Of a DNA stretch of 17,627 nucleotides, positions 8,230 to 13,936 are shown one piece after another. The position numbers and the translations under genes are program-made. Below the pieces are notes generated by a model. The model did no database searches. It had not been told where the DNA came from and was given only the letters and a program-made list of their open reading frames with translations. This DNA comes from an uncultured Clostridia bacterium (GTDB taxonomy: Bacteria; Bacillota; Clostridia; Christensenellales; Aristaeellaceae), in assembly GCA_947600345.1 (NCBI GenBank), contig CANQGC010000030.1, forward strand, positions 1 through 17,627. The letters are read 5' to 3'. Every line of letters starts with the position of its first letter. The first letter of the stretch is position 1.

Positions 8230-8260
8230 ATTATAGCACAGCCTCTGTAAAAGCTGACAA
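8230..8260 (-). promoter_or_regulatory. Extended -10 promoter of the ftsL-dcw operon
   Basis: On the minus strand, TGCTATAAT (8238-8230) is an extended -10 element with a perfect hexamer. TTGTCA (8260-8255) is a fair -35, but the 19-base spacer is long; extended -10 promoters depend less on the -35. Transcription would start near 8223, giving a leader of about 135 bases before ftsL. A second, weaker extended -10 (TGTTATAGT) lies some 50 bases further upstream. Confidence 0.65.
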
Positions 8261-8339
8261 TTTCTGTGAGGAGTTTAATACTATAACAATATTTGCAATA
8301 GTTTGTTGTCAGAAAAGCGCGATTCCCTTCAAGATCGTC

Positions 8340-8353
8340 CGAACGGGCGTTTG
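8340..8353 (+). promoter_or_regulatory. LexA binding site (Gram-positive SOS box)
   Basis: CGAACGGGCGTTTG has the near-palindromic CGAAC-N4-GTTYG form of the Gram-positive LexA site (CGAACRNRYGTTYC in B. subtilis) and matches 13 of 14 positions. It overlaps the first three bases of the lexA -35 (TTGACA from 8351), so bound LexA should block RNA polymerase. This gives the standard autoregulation of lexA. No second full site was found in the divergent region, so control of the leftward dcw promoter about 105 bp away is not shown. Confidence 0.88.
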
Positions 8354-8378
8354 ACATGTGACGGGATTGTGATATAAT
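8351..8378 (+). promoter_or_regulatory. lexA promoter
   Basis: A perfect -35 TTGACA (8351-8356) and perfect -10 TATAAT (8373-8378) are separated by 16 bases. A TGn immediately before the -10 (TGATATAAT) makes it also an extended -10. The promoter lies about 30 bases before the lexA start and is intrinsically strong, as expected for a gene held down by its own product. The LexA box overlaps the -35. Confidence 0.9.
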
Positions 8379-8408
8379 AAAGAAAACGCTTCACGGGGAG
8401 GTCAAATT

Positions 8409-9005
8409 ATGCGCGCATCCGAGGAGAACCAGAGGCGGATACTGGACTTCATCCGCCGGGAAATCGAGGACAAGGGCTATCCCCCGTCGGTGCGGGAGAT
8501 CTGCGCGGCGGTGGGGCTGAAGTCCACCTCCACCGTGCACGCCCACCTGAACCAGCTCGAGCGCCGGGGGCTGATCCGGCGCGACCCCACCAAGCCGCGC
8601 GCGCTGGAGGTGCTGGACAACAGCGTCTCCCGGGGCCGGACGGTGCCGCTGGTGGGCAAGGTCACGGCGGGCATGCCGATCCTGGCCATCGAGAACATCG
8701 AGGACTACCTGCCGCTGCCGACGGGCGCGCTGGGGGGCGAGGGCCTGTTCTGCCTGCGGGTGCAGGGCGAGAGCATGATCGACATCGGCATACTGGACGG
8801 CGACATCATCGTGGTGCGCCAGCAGGAGACGGCCGAGAACGGCGAGGTGGTGGTGGCGATGATCGAGGACGAGGCCACGGTCAAGCGCATCTACTACGAG
8901 GATCACCGCGTGCGCCTGCAGCCGGAGAACCGCTACATGGAGCCCATCTACGCCCCGAGCGCCCAGGTGCTGGGCAAGGTCGTGGCCCTCTGGCGCCAGT
9001 TCTAA
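8409..9005 (+). CDS. lexA: LexA, SOS-response repressor
   Basis: A 198-residue transcriptional repressor of DNA-damage genes, full length for the family. The N-terminal winged helix-turn-helix (about 1-66) contains GYPPSVREICAAVGLKSTST, the recognition-helix region. The C-terminal S24 peptidase-like domain has the self-cleavage site Ala87-Gly88 (KVTAGMP), the nucleophile Ser122 in GESM, and Lys159 in TVKR as general base, all intact. On DNA damage, RecA filaments stimulate its self-cleavage. ATG 8409 has GGGGAGGT 7 bases upstream. It is the only rightward gene in the window and is transcribed alone: the next gene is convergent, behind a terminator. In Bacillus, lexA is divergent from the division inhibitor yneA; here it is divergent from ftsL instead. 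Confidence 0.98.
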   Translation: MRASEENQRRILDFIRREIEDKGYPPSVREICAAVGLKSTSTVHAHLNQLERRGLIRRDPTKPRALEVLDNSVSRGRTVPLVGKVTAGMPILAIENIEDYLPLPTGALGGEGLFCLRVQGESMIDIGILDGDIIVVRQQETAENGEVVVAMIEDEATVKRIYYEDHRVRLQPENRYMEPIYAPSAQVLGKVVALWRQF

Positions 9006-9029
9006 CCCACCCCGTCCCCCAGAAGGGAG

Positions 9030-9086
9030 ATTCTTAAGGACCTCAGGTCCTTAAGCAGGAATTCTTAAGGGACAGAGTCCCTTAAG
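9030..9086. repeat. Two tandem palindromic repeats after lexA
   Basis: Two near-identical hairpin units follow one another. The first is CTTAAGGACCT/AGGTCCTTAAG around a central C (9033-9055). The second is CTTAAGGGAC, loop AGA, GTCCCTTAAG (9064-9086). Both are preceded by ATT and followed by CAGG. The matching flanks indicate two copies of one element with compensatory changes that keep the stem (GGAC/GTCC to GGGAC/GTCCC). No T-run follows, so they are not obvious terminators. Confidence 0.8.
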
Positions 9087-9093
9087 CAGGTCC

Positions 9094-9126
9094 GGGCAGC
9101 GCCCGCCGGGTCTGGGCGGAGCCCAG
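9094..9126. repeat. Short GC hairpins
   Basis: GGGC-AGC-GCCC (9094-9104) and CTGGGC-GGA-GCCCAG (9112-9126) are two short, stable stem-loops directly after the CTTAAG units. They appear to belong to the same mosaic repeat block. Confidence 0.6.
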
Positions 9127-9137
9127 CGCAACCCCAA

Positions 9138-9209
9138 GCGGCCCGCGGTATACCAATCCAGGCCCGCCCATGCGCCCCAACGCCCCATCGCCTCCATACC
9201 GCGGGCCGC
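9138..9209. repeat. 14-bp perfect inverted repeat
   Basis: GCGGCCCGCGGTAT at 9138-9151 is matched by its exact complement at 9196-9209, with a 44-base GC-rich interior. The size and clean ends resemble a small non-autonomous palindromic element, but no target-site duplication or transposase is visible. Confidence 0.75.
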
Positions 9210-9219
9210 ACGAGGCGAG

Positions 9220-9257
9220 TTTTGGATTGGGAAGCCAGCAGGCTTCCCAATCCAAAA
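9220..9257. repeat. 17-bp perfect hairpin
   Basis: Arms 9220-9236 and 9241-9257 are exact complements (TTTTGGATTGGGAAGCC and its partner) around the loop AGCA. No T-run follows on either strand, so despite its strength it lacks the terminator layout. It is one of the strongest predicted hairpins in the window. Confidence 0.8.
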
Positions 9258-9293
9258 GAGCAACCCAACCCCTCCGCATAACCTCAATATCAC

Positions 9294-9333
9294 AAGGACT
9301 TCCGGCGCCAATCCACGGCGCCGGAAGTCCTTT
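9294..9333 (+). terminator. Likely bidirectional terminator between convergent genes
   Basis: A 16-bp perfect stem (AAGGACTTCCGGCGCC at 9294-9309 with 9317-9332) encloses a 7-base loop. It ends in TTT on the plus strand and CCTT on the minus strand. It sits 36 bases before the end of the convergent minus-strand gene and 289 bases after lexA. It is the best candidate to end transcripts from both sides, though the T-runs are short. Confidence 0.65.
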
Positions 9334-9368
9334 CAGTCGTCCATGCTCGCAGGCGAACGCCCGCTCCC

Positions 9369-11051
9369 TCACAGCAGCATCATGCGCGTTACGCGGTCGA
9401 CGCAGCCCGTCGGGGATATGCCGTTGGCGCTCTGGAACGCCTTCACCGCCTCGGCGGTGCCGGGGCCGAAGATGCCATCACAGCCGTCGGCGTCGAGGTA
9501 TCCCCACTCCGCCAGCGCGCTCTGCACCTCCCGCACGTCGTCCCCGTTCATGTTGCTCTCGCCCTCCGCGTAGGCCAGCGTCCGCGGCGCCCAGGCGACG
9601 GCAGCCCGGCGAAGCTCCTCCAGGTAGCTGCCGATCAGCTCCAGATTCGCGCGCTGCGTATCGCTGAAGTTGGCGGCGACCGCCGCGTAGTCCGACTCCA
9701 GCGGCTCGTACCAGTCGAAGCCCGCGAAGTAGTCGCTGTAGCGCTGCGAATGGAACTTCAGCCCGGCGGAGGCGTAGACCGCCTGCCAGAGGTAGGTGAG
9801 CTCCTCCTCGGTGAACGGATAGAGGTCATCGCGGATGAGCTCCGTCTGCGCGACGCACTCCATCAGCTCCTCCAGCTGCGTGGTATCCAGCCTGCTCTCC
9901 CTGGTTCGAATCACCACGGGCTCGGAGAACGCCACCGAGAGCGTGCTGTTCTCCTCGATGATGCTCCGGCTCTCGTCGGAGCCGATCCAGTCGAAGAGCT
10001 CCCGGGCCGGGCTGCCCTGGGGCTCGTTCGCCCGTATGACCACGTAGGAGGTGGTCACGAAGGGATAGTTGCCGCTGGCGAAGTTCTCGGTATTCGGCTC
10101 GAAGCCGTCCACGCGGAACAGCTTCAGCGCGTTGCTGAACCAGCCGTACTCCGCGTAGCGGGAGGATACCCAGCCGGCGCCCAGCCCGGGGTCCTCGACC
10201 TTGTACCAGTAGACGCCCCGGTCGTCCTCGGATGTCTCGTGGAGGCGCTTCAAAACCGTGCCGGACCTCAGCGTGCCCAGCGAATCGTAGTCCAGCCCCG
10301 GGCCGCTGCGCAGGTGGACGTCATCGGTGGTGAAAATGGTTTCCTCGTCGCTGTCGCTGTCCTCGCCCAGGAATTCGCTGTCGATGTAGGACATGATGTT
10401 AAAGCCGATGGAGTAGCGCTCCCGCATCACGTTGAAGGTGATCTCCCCCATGTCGTCGTACTCCATGGCGACCTGGCCGACGGTGGGCTGCACCTCGCCC
10501 TCGATGAATTGCATCGAGCCGAAGTCGGGCATGTCGTAGCCCGTCCACACCAGGCTCTCGAACAGGCGCTGGCTGCCGGATTCCGCGTCGCGGATGTACA
10601 CGGCGATATCCGCGTCGCTCCCGCCCTCGATCTCCTTCCAGTTCTTGATCTTGCCGCTGTAGATGGCGCGAATCTGGGCGGAGCTCAGGCCCTCCACCGG
10701 ATTCGAGGCGTTGCCCAGGAACACCAGGCCGTCGTAGCCGAAGACCTTCATCTCCACATCCACGCCCGCCTCGGCGAGCGCCTCCAGCTCGCTCTCGGTG
10801 GGTGCGATCAGGAAGATGATGTCCGCGCTCCCGTCGGCGAGGTTCAGCCACGCGCCGTGGGTCTTGGAGCAGAGGGGCTCCGGGCCGGTGTAGCCCTGCT
10901 CCGTGAAGTGCTTGTAGATGGCGTCGGTGATCGGTATGCGCGCCGTGGAGTTGTCGATCTGCGGAAGCGTCTTCCCCTCCTCCGCCAGCGCCGGGCAGCA
11001 GGCTGCCAGGGCGACCACCGCGGCGATGAACAGTGCAAGTATCCTGCGCAT
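9369..11051 (-). CDS. Secreted PstS-like binding protein with inserted SH3 domain, YARHG-like and peptidoglycan-binding domains
   Basis: A 560-residue exported protein. The signal peptide is residues 1-23; LAAC at 15-18 could be a lipobox (Cys18), otherwise cleavage is after ALA at 23. Residues about 28-225 look like the first part of a PstS-type substrate-binding fold: NSTARIPITDA resembles the first anion-binding loop, and RDAESGSQRLFE (153-164) resembles the PstS SGT loop. Residues about 240-303 are a bacterial SH3 domain (VHLRSGPGLDYDSLGTL...GWVSSRYAEYG). The binding fold then resumes (about 304-382, YPFVTTSYVVIR...LFDWIGSDESRSIIEE). Residues about 415-475 resemble a YARHG domain (LWQAVYASAGLKF...YFAGFDWYEP). 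Residues 503-560 are a PG_binding_1 domain (VREVQSALAEWGYL...GIFGPGTAEAVKAFQ). ATG 11051 has GGGGAG about 9 bases upstream. No transporter genes adjoin it, so wall-bound ligand sensing or scavenging is more likely than import. Ligand unknown. Confidence 0.82.
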   Translation of the reverse strand: MRRILALFIAAVVALAACCPALAEEGKTLPQIDNSTARIPITDAIYKHFTEQGYTGPEPLCSKTHGAWLNLADGSADIIFLIAPTESELEALAEAGVDVEMKVFGYDGLVFLGNASNPVEGLSSAQIRAIYSGKIKNWKEIEGGSDADIAVYIRDAESGSQRLFESLVWTGYDMPDFGSMQFIEGEVQPTVGQVAMEYDDMGEITFNVMRERYSIGFNIMSYIDSEFLGEDSDSDEETIFTTDDVHLRSGPGLDYDSLGTLRSGTVLKRLHETSEDDRGVYWYKVEDPGLGAGWVSSRYAEYGWFSNALKLFRVDGFEPNTENFASGNYPFVTTSYVVIRANEPQGSPARELFDWIGSDESRSIIEENSTLSVAFSEPVVIRTRESRLDTTQLEELMECVAQTELIRDDLYPFTEEELTYLWQAVYASAGLKFHSQRYSDYFAGFDWYEPLESDYAAVAANFSDTQRANLELIGSYLEELRRAAVAWAPRTLAYAEGESNMNGDDVREVQSALAEWGYLDADGCDGIFGPGTAEAVKAFQSANGISPTGCVDRVTRMMLL

Positions 11052-11083
11052 GAAACGCTCTCCCCTTTCTCTCTAATCCTGAA

Positions 11084-11105
11084 CCGCCGCGCGGACACGC
11101 GGCGG
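11084..11105 (-). other. Hairpin in the leader of the PstS-like gene
   Basis: CCGCCGCG at 11084-11091 pairs perfectly with CGCGGCGG at 11098-11105 around a 6-base loop. It lies about 33 bases before the start codon and just ahead of the ribosome site, where it could affect mRNA stability or translation. The role is inferred from position only. Confidence 0.5.
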
Positions 11106-11131
11106 ATTTGCACTTTAGACGTACGCTGGAA

Positions 11132-11167
11132 GCAAATGGTTCAACAAATAATCCAACAAATGGTTCT
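11132..11167. repeat. Three 12-bp tandem direct repeats
   Basis: Three adjoining units fit the consensus ACAAATGGTTCA: GCAAATGGTTCA (11132-11143), ACAAATAATCCA (11144-11155) and ACAAATGGTTCT (11156-11167). The block is AT-rich in a GC-rich setting. It lies 81-116 bases before the start of the PstS-like gene, and a 12-bp period is close to one helical turn, so it could be an operator for a protein binding one face of the DNA. No clear -35/-10 pair was found beside it. Confidence 0.6.
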
Positions 11168-11172
11168 ATGCA

Positions 11173-11203
11173 ATCGGCCTCCCGGCGGCGCGGGGAGGCC
11201 GAT
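11173..11203 (-). terminator. Hairpin after the transglutaminase-like gene
   Basis: ATCGGCCTCCC (11173-11183) and GGGAGGCCGAT (11193-11203) form an 11-bp perfect stem with a 9-base loop, 8 bases past the stop of the upstream minus-strand gene. The following transcript is UUGCAUAG, so the U-run is only two bases, or four if A-U pairs in the stem foot open. It is a plausible but weak intrinsic terminator separating the two surface-protein genes. Confidence 0.55.
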
Positions 11204-11210
11204 CCACATG

Positions 11211-13841
11211 TCAGTTCAGGAAGGGATGCCTGCGCGTCGCGGGCTCCGGGCCGCAGCAGAGTCCGAAGGCGTCGCAGATCCAGTACTCGCTGCCCACCTT
11301 GACGCGCGCCCACTGGTGGCACCACTTGTTCTCATGCACGTGCTCGTATTTGATGCCGAGGATGTTCAGGCAGAGGCCCGTGGCGCGCGTGCAGCCCGCG
11401 CAGGAGGCGTACTTGAGCACGAAGTAGCCGTAGGGATCGTTGTAGTGCGCCTTTCGCGTGCTGTAGTTCATGCCGTCATCGACCATCTCCCGCAGCGCGA
11501 TCATGATGCCGAACAGCTGATCCTCCCTGCTCATGTCCGCCAGCGGCTCCACGACCTCCTTCGCCACCGCGTACGCCTTCTTAAACTGAGCGTCGCTCAT
11601 GTACTTGCAGAAGTATTTGTAGTTCGCCAGCTTCTTCATGGGCACCAGCAGCGTGATGCCGGGCTCGTCGAAGTCGCTGGTGAGGGCCGTGCCGGAGGCG
11701 CTGACGCACGCCACGCTCAGGCAGTACACCCTGCCGCCCTTGGGCTTCTTCCAGGTGAAGCTGCTGCCGGTGGAATTCCCGGCCGCCTTCCAGACGTCCC
11801 CGTCCCTGTAGGCCACGCGGTAGTTGACCGCGCCCTCCACCGGGCTCCAGCTGACCGCGATGTTGTCGCCGCTCCAGGCCGCCTGGACGACCTTCGGCGC
11901 GCCGGAGGCGGGAATCGCGCCCTCCGCGTCGAAAGCGCTTGCGGGCGTCTGGCCGTCCTCCGAGAGGCAGCGCACCGTGAAGGCCCCGGTTTCTCCGCCG
12001 GTCCAGGTGCAGCCGGTCTCGACTGTCGCCGCGACAGGCGTCCACTCCCCGCCCTCGCTCCGGCGCAGCAGCTGGTACCCCGCCGCGCCGGGCACGGCCT
12101 CCCACTCGACGCGCACGCCGCCGCTCTGCCGCACGGCCCTCGTCAGCACGGGCGCCGCCACGTAGGTCAGCGAAACGCCGGTCTCGTCGCAGGCGCTGGT
12201 GCGGCTCTTGCCCTTCTTGTCGATGCAGACCGCGGTGAAGGCGTAGCGCACGCCGCTCTTTGCCCCCGTCCAGAGGAAGCTCGACTCCGCCGTGTCCTTC
12301 AGCTTGCTCCACTTGGCCGCGTCCGCCTGCTTGTACATCAGCCGGTACTTGACCGCGCCGGGCACCGGATCCCATTCGATCCGCACGCCGCCGACGGTGC
12401 AGGCGGCGCGAACCGCCGGAGCGCGCAGGAACTTGGCGCTCGCGCCGGAGGCGTTGTAGCCGCTCAAGCCCAGCGCGCCGTCCGCGGACACGCACCGCAC
12501 CGTGAACCTGTAGCTCGCGCCGCTCTCGGCCCCCGGCCAGAGGTAGTCGGTCTCCCCCGCGTCCGCGTAGCCCACCGCCTCCCAGGCCCCGGAGCCGCTC
12601 CTGCACAGCACCGCGTAGCGCTCCGCGCCGGTCACCGCCTTCCAGCTCACGCGCACGCCGCCGGGCTCCAGCTTGGCGCCCGCGAGCTTCGGCGTGGGCA
12701 GCAGCGTGAAGGCGTTCCCCGTGTCCTCGATCATGCCGCTGGTGCGCGCCTTGCCCTTCTTATCCATGCAGCAGACGGCGAATTCGTAGGCGGTGTTCGC
12801 CTTGGCCTTCTTCCAGACGCAGCGGGTTCCGGTCGCGTCCGCGACCTTCTTCCAGCTTCCGCCGCCGCTGCGCGCGTAGAGCCGGTACTTCGCCGCGCCG
12901 GGCACCTCGCTCCATTCGATCTGGATGCCCGCCGCCGCGGCCTCCACGCGCTCCACCCGGGGCGCGGCGAACCAGGGCGCGCTCTTGCCCTTGTCGCTCC
13001 AGCCGCTCACCGGCGTGATCCCGTCCTCCGCCGCGCAGCAGAGGCTGAAGCGATACTCGCCCCCACTCTCCACATCCGCGAAGAGATAGGAGGTATCCTC
13101 CACCGCGCCGAGCGGCTGCCACATGCCGTCGCGCTCGATCAGCGCGAGATACCGCTGCGCGCCCGACACCTTCTTCCAGCTCAGCCGGATGCCCTCCAGC
13201 GTGGCCTCGGCCTTGGCGATGGACGGCGCCTTCAGGCGGCGGAAGCGCACGCCCTCCTCGTCGTACGCGCCGGGCAGCTCCGCGCCCGAGGCGTCCAGGC
13301 AGCGCAGGGTGAAGAAGTAGTCCCTGTTGTCGGCGGCCTTCTTCCAGACGTAGCTGTCCCCGGCGGCGTCCGCCAGCTTCTTCCACTTTCCGGCGCTGCC
13401 GGTCCGGTACATCACGCGGTACCTCTCCACGCCCGGAACGGCATCCCAGCGAATGCAAACGCCCTTCTGCGCGGCCTCCACCGAGCGGACGCGCGCCAGC
13501 GGCTCCACATCCCGCGCGGCTGCATCGGCGCTCGGGTCCTCCATCGCGGCGGAATCCTCCGCTTTGCCGGGAAGCTCCGGCTCCTCGGGCGCCTCCCCCT
13601 CGCCGGAAGCCTCCGCCCCGGCGGGGGCCTCCGCCGCATCCGCGCCCTCCGGCGCGGCGGGAGCCTCCGGCTCCCCTTCGGCGGGCGCGTCCGCTCCGCC
13701 GGTCTCCTCGCACGCCTCCAGCGCCTCGCCCCCGATCTCTTCGACGGCCTCCAGTGCGGATTCCCCCTCCGCGAGCGCCGAAAGCGGCAGCGCCATCGAC
13801 AGCGCCAGCGCGATGCAAACCCACAACGCGCGCCTCTTCAT
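11211..13841 (-). CDS. Secreted protein with seven FN3-like repeats and a transglutaminase-like domain
   Basis: An 876-residue exported protein. The signal peptide is 1-24 (hydrophobic 5-22, ALA then EGES). A low-complexity Ala/Glu/Gly/Pro stretch follows (about 25-112), probably a flexible spacer. Seven fibronectin-III-like repeats of 85-90 residues occupy 116-734, each with G(I/V)xxxW..V.GA..Y near its start. The C-terminal 735-876 resembles a transglutaminase/protease core. Cys814 (SCAGCTRATGLCLNILGI) sits 15 residues before a GI turn, His842 is in CHQWARVKVG, and Asp857 in YWICDAFG, giving a plausible Cys-His-Asp triad. The domain is cysteine-rich (814, 817, 824, 841, 856, 862, 863). No LPXTG or membrane anchor is visible. 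The start is ATG 13841 with GGAGGG 8 bases upstream; an in-frame start at 13883 would put 14 residues before the signal peptide. It may cross-link or cut surface proteins; the substrate is unknown. Confidence 0.85.
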   Translation of the reverse strand: MKRRALWVCIALALSMALPLSALAEGESALEAVEEIGGEALEACEETGGADAPAEGEPEAPAAPEGADAAEAPAGAEASGEGEAPEEPELPGKAEDSAAMEDPSADAAARDVEPLARVRSVEAAQKGVCIRWDAVPGVERYRVMYRTGSAGKWKKLADAAGDSYVWKKAADNRDYFFTLRCLDASGAELPGAYDEEGVRFRRLKAPSIAKAEATLEGIRLSWKKVSGAQRYLALIERDGMWQPLGAVEDTSYLFADVESGGEYRFSLCCAAEDGITPVSGWSDKGKSAPWFAAPRVERVEAAAAGIQIEWSEVPGAAKYRLYARSGGGSWKKVADATGTRCVWKKAKANTAYEFAVCCMDKKGKARTSGMIEDTGNAFTLLPTPKLAGAKLEPGGVRVSWKAVTGAERYAVLCRSGSGAWEAVGYADAGETDYLWPGAESGASYRFTVRCVSADGALGLSGYNASGASAKFLRAPAVRAACTVGGVRIEWDPVPGAVKYRLMYKQADAAKWSKLKDTAESSFLWTGAKSGVRYAFTAVCIDKKGKSRTSACDETGVSLTYVAAPVLTRAVRQSGGVRVEWEAVPGAAGYQLLRRSEGGEWTPVAATVETGCTWTGGETGAFTVRCLSEDGQTPASAFDAEGAIPASGAPKVVQAAWSGDNIAVSWSPVEGAVNYRVAYRDGDVWKAAGNSTGSSFTWKKPKGGRVYCLSVACVSASGTALTSDFDEPGITLLVPMKKLANYKYFCKYMSDAQFKKAYAVAKEVVEPLADMSREDQLFGIMIALREMVDDGMNYSTRKAHYNDPYGYFVLKYASCAGCTRATGLCLNILGIKYEHVHENKWCHQWARVKVGSEYWICDAFGLCCGPEPATRRHPFLN
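11640..13496 (-). repeat. Region encoding seven FN3-like repeats
   Basis: Approximate protein repeats are 116-202, 204-291, 292-381, 382-472, 473-561, 562-646 and 647-734. Shared positions are a Trp in the B strand (RWDAVPG, SWKKVSG, EWSEVPG, SWKAVTG, EWDPVPG, EWEAVPG, SWSPVEG), a following YR or Y, a WK or W near the middle, and (F/L)xxxC before an acidic turn. The repeats are diverged rather than recent copies. The sixth is shortened after its central Trp. Confidence 0.8.
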
Positions 13842-13936
13842 CGCTTGTTCCCTCCGTACAGATGCTCTTGGTTTGCCTGCCAATGATTCGAAACCGCCCT
13901 GTTCTCCGCTTCCCCGGTGGCACTACCCACGCCGGA

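Larger units (their letters stand above)
8089..8408. other. Divergent ftsL/lexA control region
   Basis: A 320-bp stretch between the divergent starts of ftsL and lexA. About 8220-8340 is clearly more AT-rich than anything nearby. It holds the leftward ftsL promoter, the rightward lexA promoter with its LexA box, and a 7-bp inverted repeat CTGACAA/TTGTCAG (8254-8260 and 8306-8312) whose function is unknown. Positions 8089-8220 would be a leader of about 135 bases before ftsL. No gene was recognised in it. Confidence 0.75.

Noticed and set aside
8292..8305. A possible second LexA box ending in GTTTG near the ftsL promoter
   Set aside because: Only the right half-site matches; the left half is TTTGC instead of CGAAC.
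9138..9209. A complete insertion sequence
   Set aside because: The interior is only 44 bases with no transposase and no visible target duplication. At most it is a small palindromic element.
9051..9372. Several overlapping frames of 67-96 codons in the palindrome block after lexA
   Set aside because: They read through the perfect hairpins in different frames, have no ribosome site or domain pattern, and their sequence is dictated by the palindromes. Treated as non-coding repeat.
11052..11131. A sigma-A promoter for the PstS-like gene
   Set aside because: TTG-type -35 candidates were found, but none had a reasonable -10 at 16-18 bases; the nearest (TAAAGT) is at the wrong spacing.
13842..13883. 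A longer start for the FN3/transglutaminase-like protein
   Set aside because: It would place 14 residues ahead of a classic signal peptide. ATG 13841 has GGAGGG at 8-base spacing.
9750..13886. A 1378-codon open frame on the plus strand, antisense to both secreted-protein genes
   Set aside because: It is His/Arg/Ala/Leu-rich with no domain pattern and runs through a gene boundary and its terminator hairpin. The minus-strand frames have signal peptides, ribosome sites and recognisable domains. Such frames are common opposite GC-rich genes.
13884..13936. Terminator hairpin after the YnbB-family gene
   Set aside because: The CCGGCGTGG/CCACCGG pairing needs a two-base bulge and has no T-run after it.
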